From positions 1-58,496 of the forward strand of contig DASZMX010000067.1 of assembly GCA_035551475.1 (NCBI GenBank): a stretch of 58,496 bases of DNA, written 5' to 3'. Each line of letters starts with the position of its first letter. Within the stretch, counting starts at the first letter, position 1. This DNA comes from DASZMX01 sp035551475 (GTDB lineage Bacteria > Verrucomicrobiota > Verrucomicrobiia > Limisphaerales > Palsa-1400). Positions 28,708-38,044 of this stretch are shown here, in pieces. The position numbers and the translations under genes were made by a program. Under the pieces are notes generated by a model. It saw nothing but the letters and a program-made list of their open reading frames with translations, was not told the origin of the DNA and did not search any database.

Positions 28708-31700
28708 ATGAAGAACTTTTTAATGTCGGCGCGCGCTCGTGCGTTCCTTTTTCTCCTGGCTTCTTTCGTCGCCGTGCCGCGTCTCCACGCCGACACCAAT
28801 CTTTATTCATCCGACATTTGGGCGTTGGTGGACGCCAAACAAATCATGGCCGCCGCCGCCAGCATCACCACCTCCAATTACCCGGATTGCGATGAAGCCA
28901 CTGTCGAACGCAAAATGGAGCGGCTCTATCGCGCCGACGGCTCGGGCGAGTGCCAGGACGAATCCTTCACCAAAGTCCTGACCGAAAAAGGCAAGCGCAA
29001 CAATCGCACGATCACATTGAGTTTCATGCTGCCTTATTCGCGCTCCGAGGCGCCGTTGGTCGAGGTGATCGCGCCCGATGGCCAGGTCACGCCGGTCGAT
29101 CTCGCCGCCAATTCCAAGGAAACCATCGATGACAGCCAGATGTCCGCCAACATCTACGACCCCAACATGCGCGTCCTGCAAATCAACATTCCCAAGCTCG
29201 ACGTGGGCGATGTCGTCCATGCGGTGACGCGCCAGACCATCCTGCGCCCGATCATGCCCGGCGAATACGCGGAGGAAAACCTGCTCGAAGGCACCGGTTA
29301 CATCCGGCACATGTCCTATGAAGTCCACGCCCCCGCCGGCCGCCCTCTCCAGCGCATTGCCTTGCGCGACGAAGTCGCGGGAACTGTCAAATATACCACC
29401 CGGCCCGACGCCGACGGCGGCGTGCTGCATCATTGGGAAATCACCAATGTGCCCCGCATGTTCGAGGAGCCGGCCATGCCGCCCTTTGAAATGACCCTGC
29501 AACGCCTCCTGGTCAGCACCACGCCCGATTGGAAAACCGTTTCGCGCTGGTATTGGGATCTCAGCGCCTCGCACCTCGCCGCCACCGCGCCCGGCATGGA
29601 AAAAACCGTGCAGGACCTCACGGCCGGCGCGAAGACCGACCTCGAGCGAGTCAAGGCTATTTTTTATTACGTCTCGAAAAATATTCGCTATATGGGCCTC
29701 ACGCCGGAGAAGGACCGTCCCGGTTACGAGCCGCACGACGTGAAAATCACGTTTGAGAAAAAATATGGCGTGTGCCGCGACAAGGCGGCGTTGCTCGTGG
29801 CCATGCTCAATGCGGCGGGCCTCCACGCTTATCCCGTGCTGATCGATGTCGGCGCCAAGCGCGACCAGGAAGTGGCCGATCCCTTTTTCAATCACGCGAT
29901 CGTCGCCGTGGAGTTGAAAAAGGGCTCATACACCCTGATGGATCCCACCGATGAACACACCCGCGAACTGCTTCCCACCGGGGATTGCAACCACAGCTTT
30001 CTGGTCTGCCGCGACGGCGGCGAGGATTTGATGACCAGCCCCATCCAGCCGCCCGAGGACCATCTGATGCGCATCAAGACCACCGGCGTGCTCAACGCCT
30101 CCGGCGCGCTCGAAGCCAAATCCGAATTGGAATTCAACGGCGTGAACGACGATGAATATCGCAACGCCTTTTCCCACATGAAACCGGACGATCGCCGCCG
30201 CTTTTTCGAGCGCAACCTCAAGGAATCGATGCCCGGCGCCCGCTTGAAATCGTTGCGCGTCACGCCGGAAAATATGCTCGACACGTCCGAGACCTTGCGG
30301 GTCGCGCTGGAATTTTCCGTCGAAGGCATGACGGCCAACGGCCACGGCAAATCCATCGTCAGCGTGCCGTGGATTGGCAAGGATTTCGGGATTGTGAATT
30401 TCATTCTCGGCGGCGCCGGCCTCGAGAAGCGGAAGTATCCCATGCGCACCTTCGTGGCGTGCGGTTTGCAGGAGGACGTTTCCTTGAAATTGGAAGGCGG
30501 TTTTCGCGGCGCGGTTTCACTGCCCAAGTGCGCGCCCATCGACGATGACGCCAGCGGTTATCACGAAACGTTTTCCGCCCGGGAAGACGAGCTGGATTGC
30601 TCGCGCGACCTGAAGCTGAAAGTCGTGGATTTCTCGCCCGCCCAATATCTGCGCCTCAAGCAGGAATTGAAGGCGCTCCAATACGACGCCCGCAAGGCCC
30701 CAATCCTCGCCATTTCCGACGACGTCACAGAGCCGGCTCACCAAGCCGACGCCGTGGCCGACACCTCCGTGGAATCCAACGCCCGCATCCTCGAAAGCCA
30801 CAAGGAGCTCGCCGTCACCGACGCTCACACGTCCCTTTACAAGGTTCGTTATGCCAAGAAAATTCTGAATTACGCGGGCAAAATTCGGGAAGCCGAAGTC
30901 AAACTGAACTTCAATCCCTCCTGCCAGGATGTGAAATTGACCCGCGCCGTGGTCGTTTCGCCCAAAGGCGACCGCGTCGAAATTTCGCCGGGCGAAATCA
31001 ACCTCATGGACGCCGGCTGGAATTCCTCGGCGAAACGCTACACCGGCGGCAAAATTCTGGTCGCCAACCTGCCCGGGGTCGAGATTGGCTCGAGCATCGA
31101 AGTGGAATACGAGATGACCAGCTCCAATCGCCCGTTTGTTTCCGGGTTTGAATCCTTCCAATTGCCCGACGAGATGGACCACAAATCGTTTCAATTGACA
31201 GCGCCGCCTGGCCTGGTGGTGCACGAGCTGGTCAGCGGGCCGCGCGACGCCGTGAAGGAAGATGCGCGCCACGACGAGAAAGCCCAGTCTTTCCTCTGGC
31301 AATCCGACCATGCCGCGGCCTTGCCCGCCGAGCGTTCGCTGCCGCCCGGTTGGGCCTATAATTCCGGCGTCTCTTATTTTGTGGGCGACATGCGCGCCTA
31401 CCTCAAAGAACTAAACGACACCATGCTCGAGCGCTCCGGGCAGCGCGCCAAAGTCGTCGCCGCGCTGGCGCGTCTCACTAATTCCGCCGCTTCGCCGTTG
31501 GAGACAGCGCAGGCGATTCGCGATTTTGTCGCCAAGACCATTCGCCTGGCGGGCCCGAATTTCACCGACCTGCCGTTGCGCGAACTCTCGCCCGCCGACG
31601 TCACGCTGGCGGATGGCTATGGCCACACCGCCGATCGCGCCATCCTGCTGCACGCGTTTTTCAGCGCCGCGGGATTTCAGCCGGAATTTGTGCTGGCCTC

Positions 31701-32553
31701 GGGGCTTCCGCCCATCTCCGGCATCACGAATGTAGCGGATACATTTCCGTTGCCGGAATGGTTTTCGAGCCCGCTGGTCAAGGTCACGATTGGCGGCGTG
31801 CCCTACTATTTTAATGACACGGACGAATATGCGAAGCTCGGCGCCACGGGCCGCGATGGCATGCTCGGCTTGGATCTGGGGTCGGAAACGCCGGAAGTCA
31901 TCCACGCTGCCGCCGATTGCGCGGATAAAACGGACACCACCTATCATCTGGCCACGACCGACAGCGGCTTGACCCGCGTGACGGTGGCGACGCGTTATTA
32001 CGGCGATGACTACACGCGGAAGCACAAGTATTTCGCCGAATTGCCGCCGGAAGAGCGCCGCCGCTATTTCCAGGAAGCCGTGTCCGGCGTGGCGCAAGGC
32101 GCCCGTCCGATTGGCGGCTTGACCACGCAATTCGACACTTATCCCGGTTTGGAGCAATTCACCGTGGAAGTGGACAATTACAGCGTGGTCGATGGAAAAT
32201 ATTTTTACTTCGATCTGCCGTTTACGCCTTCTTTATTTCCCGTGGGCTCGGACCACCGCGCGCTGCCGATTTTTCTCGATCATCGCAGCCGGAACACCGT
32301 GCGCACCGAAATCGAATTGCCCGCCGGCTTCAACCACATCGTGATGGCGCCCGCCAGCGCCACGCTGGAAGCTCCGGGCTCGGGCGGGTCCGCGCGCGTC
32401 TCGGCCACCACCACCGGCGGCCTGTGTGTGATCACGCATGAACTCGATGCGGAGCCGGCAATTGTCGATCCCAAGGCTTATCCGGGTATGCTCAAGCTGG
32501 AAGCTTCGCTCGAACGCAAATCGTCCCGCGCCTTTCTCCTGGAAAAAGAATAG
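28708..32553 (+). CDS. DUF3857 protein with two transglutaminase-like domains
   Basis: A 1281-residue exported protein (signal peptide around SARARAFLFLLASFVAVP). DUF3857 covers about residues 50-250. A transglutaminase-like domain follows with an apparent triad Cys356 (YGVCRDKAALL), His396 (FNHAIVAV) and Asp412 (LMDPTDE). The C-terminal half repeats the pattern: a DUF3857-like part near 700-860, then a second domain where the Cys position is Thr974 (YGHTADRAILL) and the His is absent, though Asp1037 (FNDTDEY) remains. DUF3857/transglutaminase proteins are widespread in Bacteroidota and related phyla, with unknown substrates. ATG 28708 is chosen because it opens the signal peptide. It is probably periplasmic. 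Confidence 0.9.
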   Translation: MKNFLMSARARAFLFLLASFVAVPRLHADTNLYSSDIWALVDAKQIMAAAASITTSNYPDCDEATVERKMERLYRADGSGECQDESFTKVLTEKGKRNNRTITLSFMLPYSRSEAPLVEVIAPDGQVTPVDLAANSKETIDDSQMSANIYDPNMRVLQINIPKLDVGDVVHAVTRQTILRPIMPGEYAEENLLEGTGYIRHMSYEVHAPAGRPLQRIALRDEVAGTVKYTTRPDADGGVLHHWEITNVPRMFEEPAMPPFEMTLQRLLVSTTPDWKTVSRWYWDLSASHLAATAPGMEKTVQDLTAGAKTDLERVKAIFYYVSKNIRYMGLTPEKDRPGYEPHDVKITFEKKYGVCRDKAALLVAMLNAAGLHAYPVLIDVGAKRDQEVADPFFNHAIVAVELKKGSYTLMDPTDEHTRELLPTGDCNHSFLVCRDGGEDLMTSPIQPPEDHLMRIKTTGVLNASGALEAKSELEFNGVNDDEYRNAFSHMKPDDRRRFFERNLKESMPGARLKSLRVTPENMLDTSETLRVALEFSVEGMTANGHGKSIVSVPWIGKDFGIVNFILGGAGLEKRKYPMRTFVACGLQEDVSLKLEGGFRGAVSLPKCAPIDDDASGYHETFSAREDELDCSRDLKLKVVDFSPAQYLRLKQELKALQYDARKAPILAISDDVTEPAHQADAVADTSVESNARILESHKELAVTDAHTSLYKVRYAKKILNYAGKIREAEVKLNFNPSCQDVKLTRAVVVSPKGDRVEISPGEINLMDAGWNSSAKRYTGGKILVANLPGVEIGSSIEVEYEMTSSNRPFVSGFESFQLPDEMDHKSFQLTAPPGLVVHELVSGPRDAVKEDARHDEKAQSFLWQSDHAAALPAERSLPPGWAYNSGVSYFVGDMRAYLKELNDTMLERSGQRAKVVAALARLTNSAASPLETAQAIRDFVAKTIRLAGPNFTDLPLRELSPADVTLADGYGHTADRAILLHAFFSAAGFQPEFVLASGLPPISGITNVADTFPLPEWFSSPLVKVTIGGVPYYFNDTDEYAKLGATGRDGMLGLDLGSETPEVIHAAADCADKTDTTYHLATTDSGLTRVTVATRYYGDDYTRKHKYFAELPPEERRRYFQEAVSGVAQGARPIGGLTTQFDTYPGLEQFTVEVDNYSVVDGKYFYFDLPFTPSLFPVGSDHRALPIFLDHRSRNTVRTEIELPAGFNHIVMAPASATLEAPGSGGSARVSATTTGGLCVITHELDAEPAIVDPKAYPGMLKLEASLERKSSRAFLLEKE

Positions 32554-32567
32554 GCCGCAACGTGGCG

Positions 32568-34148
32568 TCAGAACGACGTGAAATCGTCGTCCGCCGGGCC
32601 GGGCTTGAGGCCGCGCACCGAGGCAGTTTCCAGCCGCACCGGCGCGGCGTGATGACGGTGGCTTGAGCCGTTTTGATGTGGAGCGGGCGCGGATGATTTG
32701 ACAGGCTTGATTGTCGGCGCCGTGGATTTTTCGCCGTTCCCGCCCAGCAGCTTGCTGAGGTCGCCCACCGCTGCGCGCAAAGCTCCGGCTTGGTGATTGA
32801 GCTCTTCCGCGGCCGCCGCGCTTTCCTCGGCTCCCGCGGCATTGCCTTGCGTGACTTTGTCCATCTGGCTCATCGCCTGGTTGACCTGCGCAATTCCCTG
32901 GCTCTGCTCCTGCGAGGCCGACGCGATGCCCGCCACCAGTTCGTCCACCTGCCGCGCCTTTTCCATGATCTCCTGCAAGCTCGTGGCGACTTTTCCGCTG
33001 ATGTTCACGGCGTTGGCGCTGCGCGCGATGGAATCTTCGATTTTTTCGGCGGTTTCCTTCGCCGCCTGCGCGGAGCGTTGCGCGAGACTGCGCACTTCAT
33101 CCGCCACCACGGCAAATCCCATGCCTGCTTCCCCGGCTCGGGCGGCTTCCACCGCCGCATTCAACGCCAGGATGTTGGTTTGAAACGCAATTTCGTCGAT
33201 GGTCTTGATGATTTTTCCAATGTTATCGCTGGAAGTTTTAATTGAGCCCATGGCCCCATTCATTTCCTGCATGTCGTTGTAGCCGGTGTCGGCGGCGGTG
33301 CGGGTCTGGGCGGAAAGCTCCTTCGCATTCGCGGCGTTTTGTGCGTTGTTCTTCGTCATGCTTGAGATTTCTTCCAGTGACGCGCTCGTTTCTTCCAGGG
33401 ACGCCGCCTGATGGCTGGCGCCTTCCGCGAGGGTGCGTCCGGCTTGCGACACCTGGCCGGCGGCGTCCGCCACGCGGTCGGAGCCTTCATTCAAACGCGC
33501 CGAAACCAGGCGCAGCACTTTGGTCGTGCCTAAAATAATCACCCAGGAAATGAGCGCCGCGCCCACGAGCATGCCCGCCAGCCCTAGCCCGAGACCTACG
33601 CTGGCCGAGCGCACGGCGGCTTGAATTTGCGCGCCCGCCTGGTCGCCCTTTTCCTTGTTCAAATTCACTTCCGCGTGAAGCTTGCCGAAGATGGGATCCA
33701 ATTGCGTCTGCTTCAATTCCATCGCCTCTTGGGTTTTGCCGCTCCGGCTGAGTTCCAGCGACCGTTTCAAAATAGACGTGTAATCACGCTCCAACGATTG
33801 GAACGCCTCGAACTGCGCGTGGTCTGATCCCTGGCTGAACGTGTTCTCGTAACGCCCCGTCAAGTCGCTGATGAGCGCCAGGTTGGTGGTGATGCCGGCC
33901 TCGAGTTCGGCGCGCAGGTCATCGTTCCGGCTCATGAGGAATTTGGTGAGCAAGGTGGCGTTGTCGTTCGCCTCCGATTGGATTTGCCCCACCAGGTAAA
34001 TGCCCGCCAGGCAATCCGTCGTGATCCGGGAGGAGCGGGCGGCGATGACGCGCAATTGCGCATAGGCGAACCCGAACAACACCGCCGCCATCAGGATAAT
34101 GGCCGCGAATCCCCCCATGATTCTTTGGCCAATGGTCAACTTGTTCAT
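32568..34148 (-). CDS. Methyl-accepting chemotaxis protein
   Basis: A 526-residue chemoreceptor. TM1 is at about 10-30, a periplasmic four-helix-bundle sensor follows, and TM2 is at about 188-210. The cytoplasmic signalling hairpin includes IDEIAFQTNILALNAAVEAA and GFAVVADEVRSLAQRSA (near residues 315-355), which contact CheA and CheW. No clear HAMP domain lies between TM2 and the coiled coil. The C-terminus is a Pro/Ser/His-rich linker ending DDDFTSF, loosely like the tail that tethers CheR in enteric receptors. It is the last gene of the porin-binding protein-receptor string, so it may sense what those genes bind. Confidence 0.95.
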   Translation of the reverse strand: MNKLTIGQRIMGGFAAIILMAAVLFGFAYAQLRVIAARSSRITTDCLAGIYLVGQIQSEANDNATLLTKFLMSRNDDLRAELEAGITTNLALISDLTGRYENTFSQGSDHAQFEAFQSLERDYTSILKRSLELSRSGKTQEAMELKQTQLDPIFGKLHAEVNLNKEKGDQAGAQIQAAVRSASVGLGLGLAGMLVGAALISWVIILGTTKVLRLVSARLNEGSDRVADAAGQVSQAGRTLAEGASHQAASLEETSASLEEISSMTKNNAQNAANAKELSAQTRTAADTGYNDMQEMNGAMGSIKTSSDNIGKIIKTIDEIAFQTNILALNAAVEAARAGEAGMGFAVVADEVRSLAQRSAQAAKETAEKIEDSIARSANAVNISGKVATSLQEIMEKARQVDELVAGIASASQEQSQGIAQVNQAMSQMDKVTQGNAAGAEESAAAAEELNHQAGALRAAVGDLSKLLGGNGEKSTAPTIKPVKSSAPAPHQNGSSHRHHAAPVRLETASVRGLKPGPADDDFTSF

Positions 34149-34153
34149 AAAAT

Positions 34154-34642
34154 CTATTTGATTGCCAGGGCGTAGCCCGCCTCGCCGGGAGCTTTCCCGT
34201 CCACCTTCAAAACTTTGACCGAGTCATCGGCGTCGCTGGCGCGGAGGTAGCCAATGGCGCCCGGCGTTTCCGCCACGAATTTTTTCATCGCCGCCGGCGA
34301 GCCCAGCGCTTTCGGAGCCGCTTGCACGGCGCCGGTAAATGTGGCGCCGACGAAATAATCGTTGTATTCCGCCTCGCTCATTTTGTACACGCCCTTGAGC
34401 GCGGCGTCCCGTTCCGGACGGCCGACGTCCATCATCACAATGACGATTTTCGTCCCGTCCGGCGCCTTGTTTTTTTCCGCCTTGAAATAGCGGCCGACGT
34501 CGGGGAGCGAGACATCGCTGAGCGCGGCGCCGGGCGCAGTGATGATGGCCAATTGCGCGCTTTTGTCCTGCGCCTGGGCTGCCACCGTCAAGAATAGCAG
34601 CGCCGCCGTGAGTCCGAGCATGGTGTGCAATGCGTTTTTCAT
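34154..34642 (-). CDS. Short PstS-like periplasmic binding protein
   Basis: A 162-residue exported protein with a signal peptide (MKNALHTMLGLTAALLFLTVAAQA). The mature part resembles one lobe of the phosphate-binding (PstS-like, PBP-like) fold: LPDVGRYFKAEKN, DVGRPERDAALKGVYKMSEAE and the conserved TPGAIGYLRASD. It is about half the length of full PstS. ATG 34642 has a good AAGGA site. The family occurs beside porins and chemoreceptors in other bacteria. It could present phosphate or another oxyanion to the downstream receptor; the ligand is inferred only. Confidence 0.82.
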   Translation of the reverse strand: MKNALHTMLGLTAALLFLTVAAQAQDKSAQLAIITAPGAALSDVSLPDVGRYFKAEKNKAPDGTKIVIVMMDVGRPERDAALKGVYKMSEAEYNDYFVGATFTGAVQAAPKALGSPAAMKKFVAETPGAIGYLRASDADDSVKVLKVDGKAPGEAGYALAIK

Positions 34643-34653
34643 GGGGTTCCTTC

Positions 34654-35841
34654 TTAGAAGCGGAAAGTCCATTGCGCCGTGAGCGTGTCGCTGTCCAGCA
34701 CCTGGCTGCCGATGCGATGCTCATATTCCAGCTTCACGGCCATCATCGGCGTGAAGTCGTAGCGCACGCCCACCGTGGGGCCGTATTCGGTGTAATTCGC
34801 CCCGATGTTCGCCAACAGGGGATCGCTGGCCGAGGCCTTGCGGAAGTTGAAGCGGAGATAGGGCCGCAACGCGCCGAACTTTTTGGACACCTGGGTGTAG
34901 CCCGCAAAGGTGGTGTGCGATTCATCGTGGCGCGGGCTGTCGCGCATGATGACGCCTTCATTGTACCATTCAAAATACGGCGTGCGATAAATCCCATAAA
35001 GCGACCCGATCCATTGGTCGGTGCGCGGCAGTTGATCATTGGCCACCGTGTCGTGATAGAGGGACGTGCCGACTTGCAGGCCCGGAAGCCCCGTGGGCCG
35101 GGCATATAACGAGATATTCACGGCCTTGTAATCGTTGTTGTCGTCCGCTGCGAAGGTGCTCCAGTTTGTGTCGTAGCTGCGGCCATTTCCCACCGTCAGG
35201 TTATAATGCAGCCGCGCGGCGCCCGAGGGAATGTCCCCGTTCAAGGAGACCCCGTTCATGTGAATTGGCAGGATGCCGCCGTCGTCTTCAAAATCGTAAA
35301 CGGTCGGACGGTCCACCGTCGTTTGAAAATAGGTGCCGTTGTGGAAAGTGTTGTTGTACCAGCCGATATCCGTGTTGAAGCGGCCCGCTTCCACATTGAA
35401 ATAATCGTTGATGGTGTAATGCGCGATCAACCGCTCGATCTCGATGCTGAAGCCTTCCGCGTTGTCGTCGGAGATGATGAAGTCTCCCAGCACGTTGGCC
35501 CGTTCCGAGAGCTTCGCCACAATCAACGGATCGAAATCCCCCACGAAGAAGCTGCTCTTCTCATCGCGGGCGCTGCTGTATTTGAAATCGACATCGCCTT
35601 GCGCGCTGAATTGCACCTTCGGATAAACCTCCCGCGTCACGGACGGCTCCGCCTCCGCGGCGCCCTGGCCGGACTTCAGGTCTTTGACTTGTTGTTCCAA
35701 GGCGTTGATCCGCTGCAACAATTGCTGCATGGTGGCGGCGTCGGGCGCAGGTGTGGTTTGGGCGAACATGCCGGGCGCCAGAAGCGCGGCCAGCGCCGCC
35801 GCTCCCGCGGCTTTTTGCAGACGATTCGAATATGATTTCAT
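34654..35841 (-). CDS. Outer-membrane porin-like beta-barrel protein
   Basis: A 395-residue protein with a signal peptide (to about residue 28, ending MFAQ) and a short coiled coil at about 37-60 (MQQLLQRINALEQQVKDL). The remainder shows alternating beta-strand sequence and ends LTAQWTFRF, with the C-terminal Phe required for barrel insertion. The layout resembles OprP/OprO-type or related porins with an N-terminal trimerisation helix. It is the first gene of the minus-strand string ahead of the PstS-like protein and chemoreceptor, eleven bases apart, suggesting uptake and sensing of one solute. Confidence 0.85.
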   Translation of the reverse strand: MKSYSNRLQKAAGAAALAALLAPGMFAQTTPAPDAATMQQLLQRINALEQQVKDLKSGQGAAEAEPSVTREVYPKVQFSAQGDVDFKYSSARDEKSSFFVGDFDPLIVAKLSERANVLGDFIISDDNAEGFSIEIERLIAHYTINDYFNVEAGRFNTDIGWYNNTFHNGTYFQTTVDRPTVYDFEDDGGILPIHMNGVSLNGDIPSGAARLHYNLTVGNGRSYDTNWSTFAADDNNDYKAVNISLYARPTGLPGLQVGTSLYHDTVANDQLPRTDQWIGSLYGIYRTPYFEWYNEGVIMRDSPRHDESHTTFAGYTQVSKKFGALRPYLRFNFRKASASDPLLANIGANYTEYGPTVGVRYDFTPMMAVKLEYEHRIGSQVLDSDTLTAQWTFRF

Positions 35842-36032
35842 AGTTTGGAGACTCGGCCGAGGGAGCTGACGCGCCCTGGGTAAAGGCTTCTTTCCCTGTC
35901 ATCGTCTCCTCCTCCTGCGCCACCTTAGGCCGAAGTGGCCGGCGTCATGACCTGGGTCAAAACCTCGGGAAATCTTTTCGGCGCTCCTCAGCGCGGCACG
36001 CCCTGCGCTTGACCCTCTCGCCTCCGGCCTTC

Positions 36033-37427
36033 ATGCTGCGCGGCATGTTAGCTCCGGAAGTCATCCCGCAATTGCAGCGGATCGTGGGGCCGGCCGCGGT
36101 CCTGACCCAGCCCGAGGATTTGATTCCTTATTCCTTTGATGGCGCCGCCGCCATGCGCCAGATGCCGGCCGCGGTGGTCCTGGTCCAAACCGCGGCGGAA
36201 ATCAGCGCCATTCTGCGCCTCGCCCAATCCGCCCGTTTTCCAGTCGTGACGCGCGGCTCCGGCACTGGTCTCAGCGGCGGCAGCCTGCCCAGCCCCGGCG
36301 GCGTGGTTCTTTGCACGGTCAAGATGAATAAAATCCTCGAGCTGGATCGCGCCAATCTCACCCTCCTGGCGGAGCCCGGCGCCACCACCTTGCAGATCGC
36401 TGAGGCGGCGGCGGCGGCGGGCTTGTTTTATCCGCCCGACCCGGGCTCGATGAAGATTTCCACGATCGGCGGCAACGTCGCGGAGAATTCCGGCGGCTTG
36501 CGCGGCCTCAAATATGGCATCACGCGCAATTACGTCATGGGTCTGGAGGTGGTTTTGCCCGATGGCGAGTTGCTGTGGACAGGCAACAAATGCGTCAAGG
36601 ACGTGGCCGGTTATTCGCTCAAGGACATGTTCGTCGGCTCGGAAGGCACGCTCGGCGTCATCACGAAGGTTTTGCTGAAATTAATTCCCCAGCCCGCGGC
36701 GCGCCAGACGCTGATGGCCACGTTTGCCAGCATGGAGCAGGCGGCCGAGGCGGTGTCCGCCATTATCGCCGCGCCCATTATTCCCTGCACGCTGGAATTT
36801 CTGGATCGCGTCACGCTGCAATGCGTGGAGGAGTACGCGCACATCGGTTTGCCGCTGGATTGCGCTGCGCTGTTGCTCATGGAGACGGACGGCCATCCCG
36901 CTGCGGTCGCCGAGGAAGCCGCCGCCATGGAGCGCCTGTGCCGCGCGCACGGCTGCCAGGAAGTGCGCATCGCCCGCGATGCCGCCGAAGCCGCCCAGCT
37001 CGCCGCCGCCCGTCGCAGCGCCTTTTCCGCCCTGGCCCGCGTCGCGCCCACCACCATTTTGGAGGATGCCACCGTTCCCCGCAGCGCCCTGGCGGGGATG
37101 GTTCGTTTTATTGACAGCGTCGCGAAAAAACATCAGCTTCGCATCGGGACCTTTGGGCACATGGGCGACGGCAATTTGCACCCCACCTTTCTCACCGATG
37201 AGCGCAACGCCGCCGAAATGCACCGCGTGGAATTGGCCTTTCGCGAAATCTTCGACGAAGCCATCCGCCTCGGTGGCACGATCACCGGCGAACACGGCGT
37301 AGGCCTTGCCAAAAAGGCTTTCCTCCCCAAATTCGCCGGCGACATCCAAATGCGCGTCCTCCGCGATTTCCGCCGCGTCCTTGATCCCGGCCAGATCCTC
37401 AATCCTGGAAAAATGTTTGACTATTAG
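36033..37427 (+). CDS. glcD: FAD-linked oxidase, GlcD-like (glycolate/D-lactate dehydrogenase family)
   Basis: A 464-residue flavoenzyme. The FAD-binding PP-loop is VTRGSGTGLSGGSLP, followed by GGNVAENSGGLRGLKYG. The C-terminal substrate domain has HMGDGNLHPTF and GEHGVGLAKKAFL, as in GlcD and D-lactate dehydrogenases. GlcE and GlcF are not nearby, so glycolate oxidase is only one possibility; other 2-hydroxy acids are possible. I prefer ATG 36033; TTG 36009 and ATG 36045 are alternatives. It is divergent from the porin gene and overlaps the GNAT gene tail by four bases. Confidence 0.88.
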   Translation: MLRGMLAPEVIPQLQRIVGPAAVLTQPEDLIPYSFDGAAAMRQMPAAVVLVQTAAEISAILRLAQSARFPVVTRGSGTGLSGGSLPSPGGVVLCTVKMNKILELDRANLTLLAEPGATTLQIAEAAAAAGLFYPPDPGSMKISTIGGNVAENSGGLRGLKYGITRNYVMGLEVVLPDGELLWTGNKCVKDVAGYSLKDMFVGSEGTLGVITKVLLKLIPQPAARQTLMATFASMEQAAEAVSAIIAAPIIPCTLEFLDRVTLQCVEEYAHIGLPLDCAALLLMETDGHPAAVAEEAAAMERLCRAHGCQEVRIARDAAEAAQLAAARRSAFSALARVAPTTILEDATVPRSALAGMVRFIDSVAKKHQLRIGTFGHMGDGNLHPTFLTDERNAAEMHRVELAFREIFDEAIRLGGTITGEHGVGLAKKAFLPKFAGDIQMRVLRDFRRVLDPGQILNPGKMFDY

Positions 37428-38044
37428 TGACGGCGCAATTCCATGATCACCCGCACCACGGCGGCGAAGCCCAGCACGAGCAGCAGGCCGGCAATTCCCA
37501 GGCCGATCCATTTTAGCGGGCGGACTTGTCCGAGCATTTTCTCGCGCTTCGCCTGCTCGGTGACTTTGAACGCCTGGAATTGGCGCTCGATGAATTCCGG
37601 GTCGGCGACGTCTTCGCGCAAGCGCAGCATCCGCCATGAGTCGTCCAGCGTCCCGAAGCCTTCGGGGAATTTCGGTTTGGCTTCGGGCGGCGGCGGCGCG
37701 AAGCCGGCGTCCTTTTTCCAGAACGGCGCGTTTTCCTGCGTCCAGAGCAGGATCAACCCGTGGTTCTTCGCCACGCTCAACAGGCGTTCCCAAAGCATGG
37801 GCCGCAAAATGTCGGTGAGCCCGAAGTCCGCGATCGTTTCGGTGTGCAATCGCCCGGCGTGGCCGATGATTTGCAGCGCCATGGCTGCCGCAAGTTTCCC
37901 ATCCTGATCTTCCGCCACTTGGAAATCCGTGAAGGCCTGTTCGTCCCCTGTCAGATGCGCCGCCTGCCATAGCTCTTGCAGCGCGGGCAGGTCATCGACC
38001 GTCGCGCGGCGCACCCGCCAGGTTGGGCCGCTGTCAATCGCCAT
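37424..38044 (-). CDS. GNAT-like protein with C-terminal membrane anchor
   Basis: A 206-residue protein. The first 130 residues resemble an acetyltransferase fold (WRVRRATVDDLPALQELW, then LLSVAKNHGLILLWTQEN), although the acetyl-CoA loop is weak. A basic linker follows and one TM helix near residues 178-198 (IGLGIAGLLLVLGFAAVV), with a short positive tail inside. The acceptor is unknown. Its start overlaps pheA by eleven bases, so it was probably co-transcribed at the end of scpA-scpB-pheA. Confidence 0.75.
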   Translation of the reverse strand: MAIDSGPTWRVRRATVDDLPALQELWQAAHLTGDEQAFTDFQVAEDQDGKLAAAMALQIIGHAGRLHTETIADFGLTDILRPMLWERLLSVAKNHGLILLWTQENAPFWKKDAGFAPPPPEAKPKFPEGFGTLDDSWRMLRLREDVADPEFIERQFQAFKVTEQAKREKMLGQVRPLKWIGLGIAGLLLVLGFAAVVRVIMELRRH

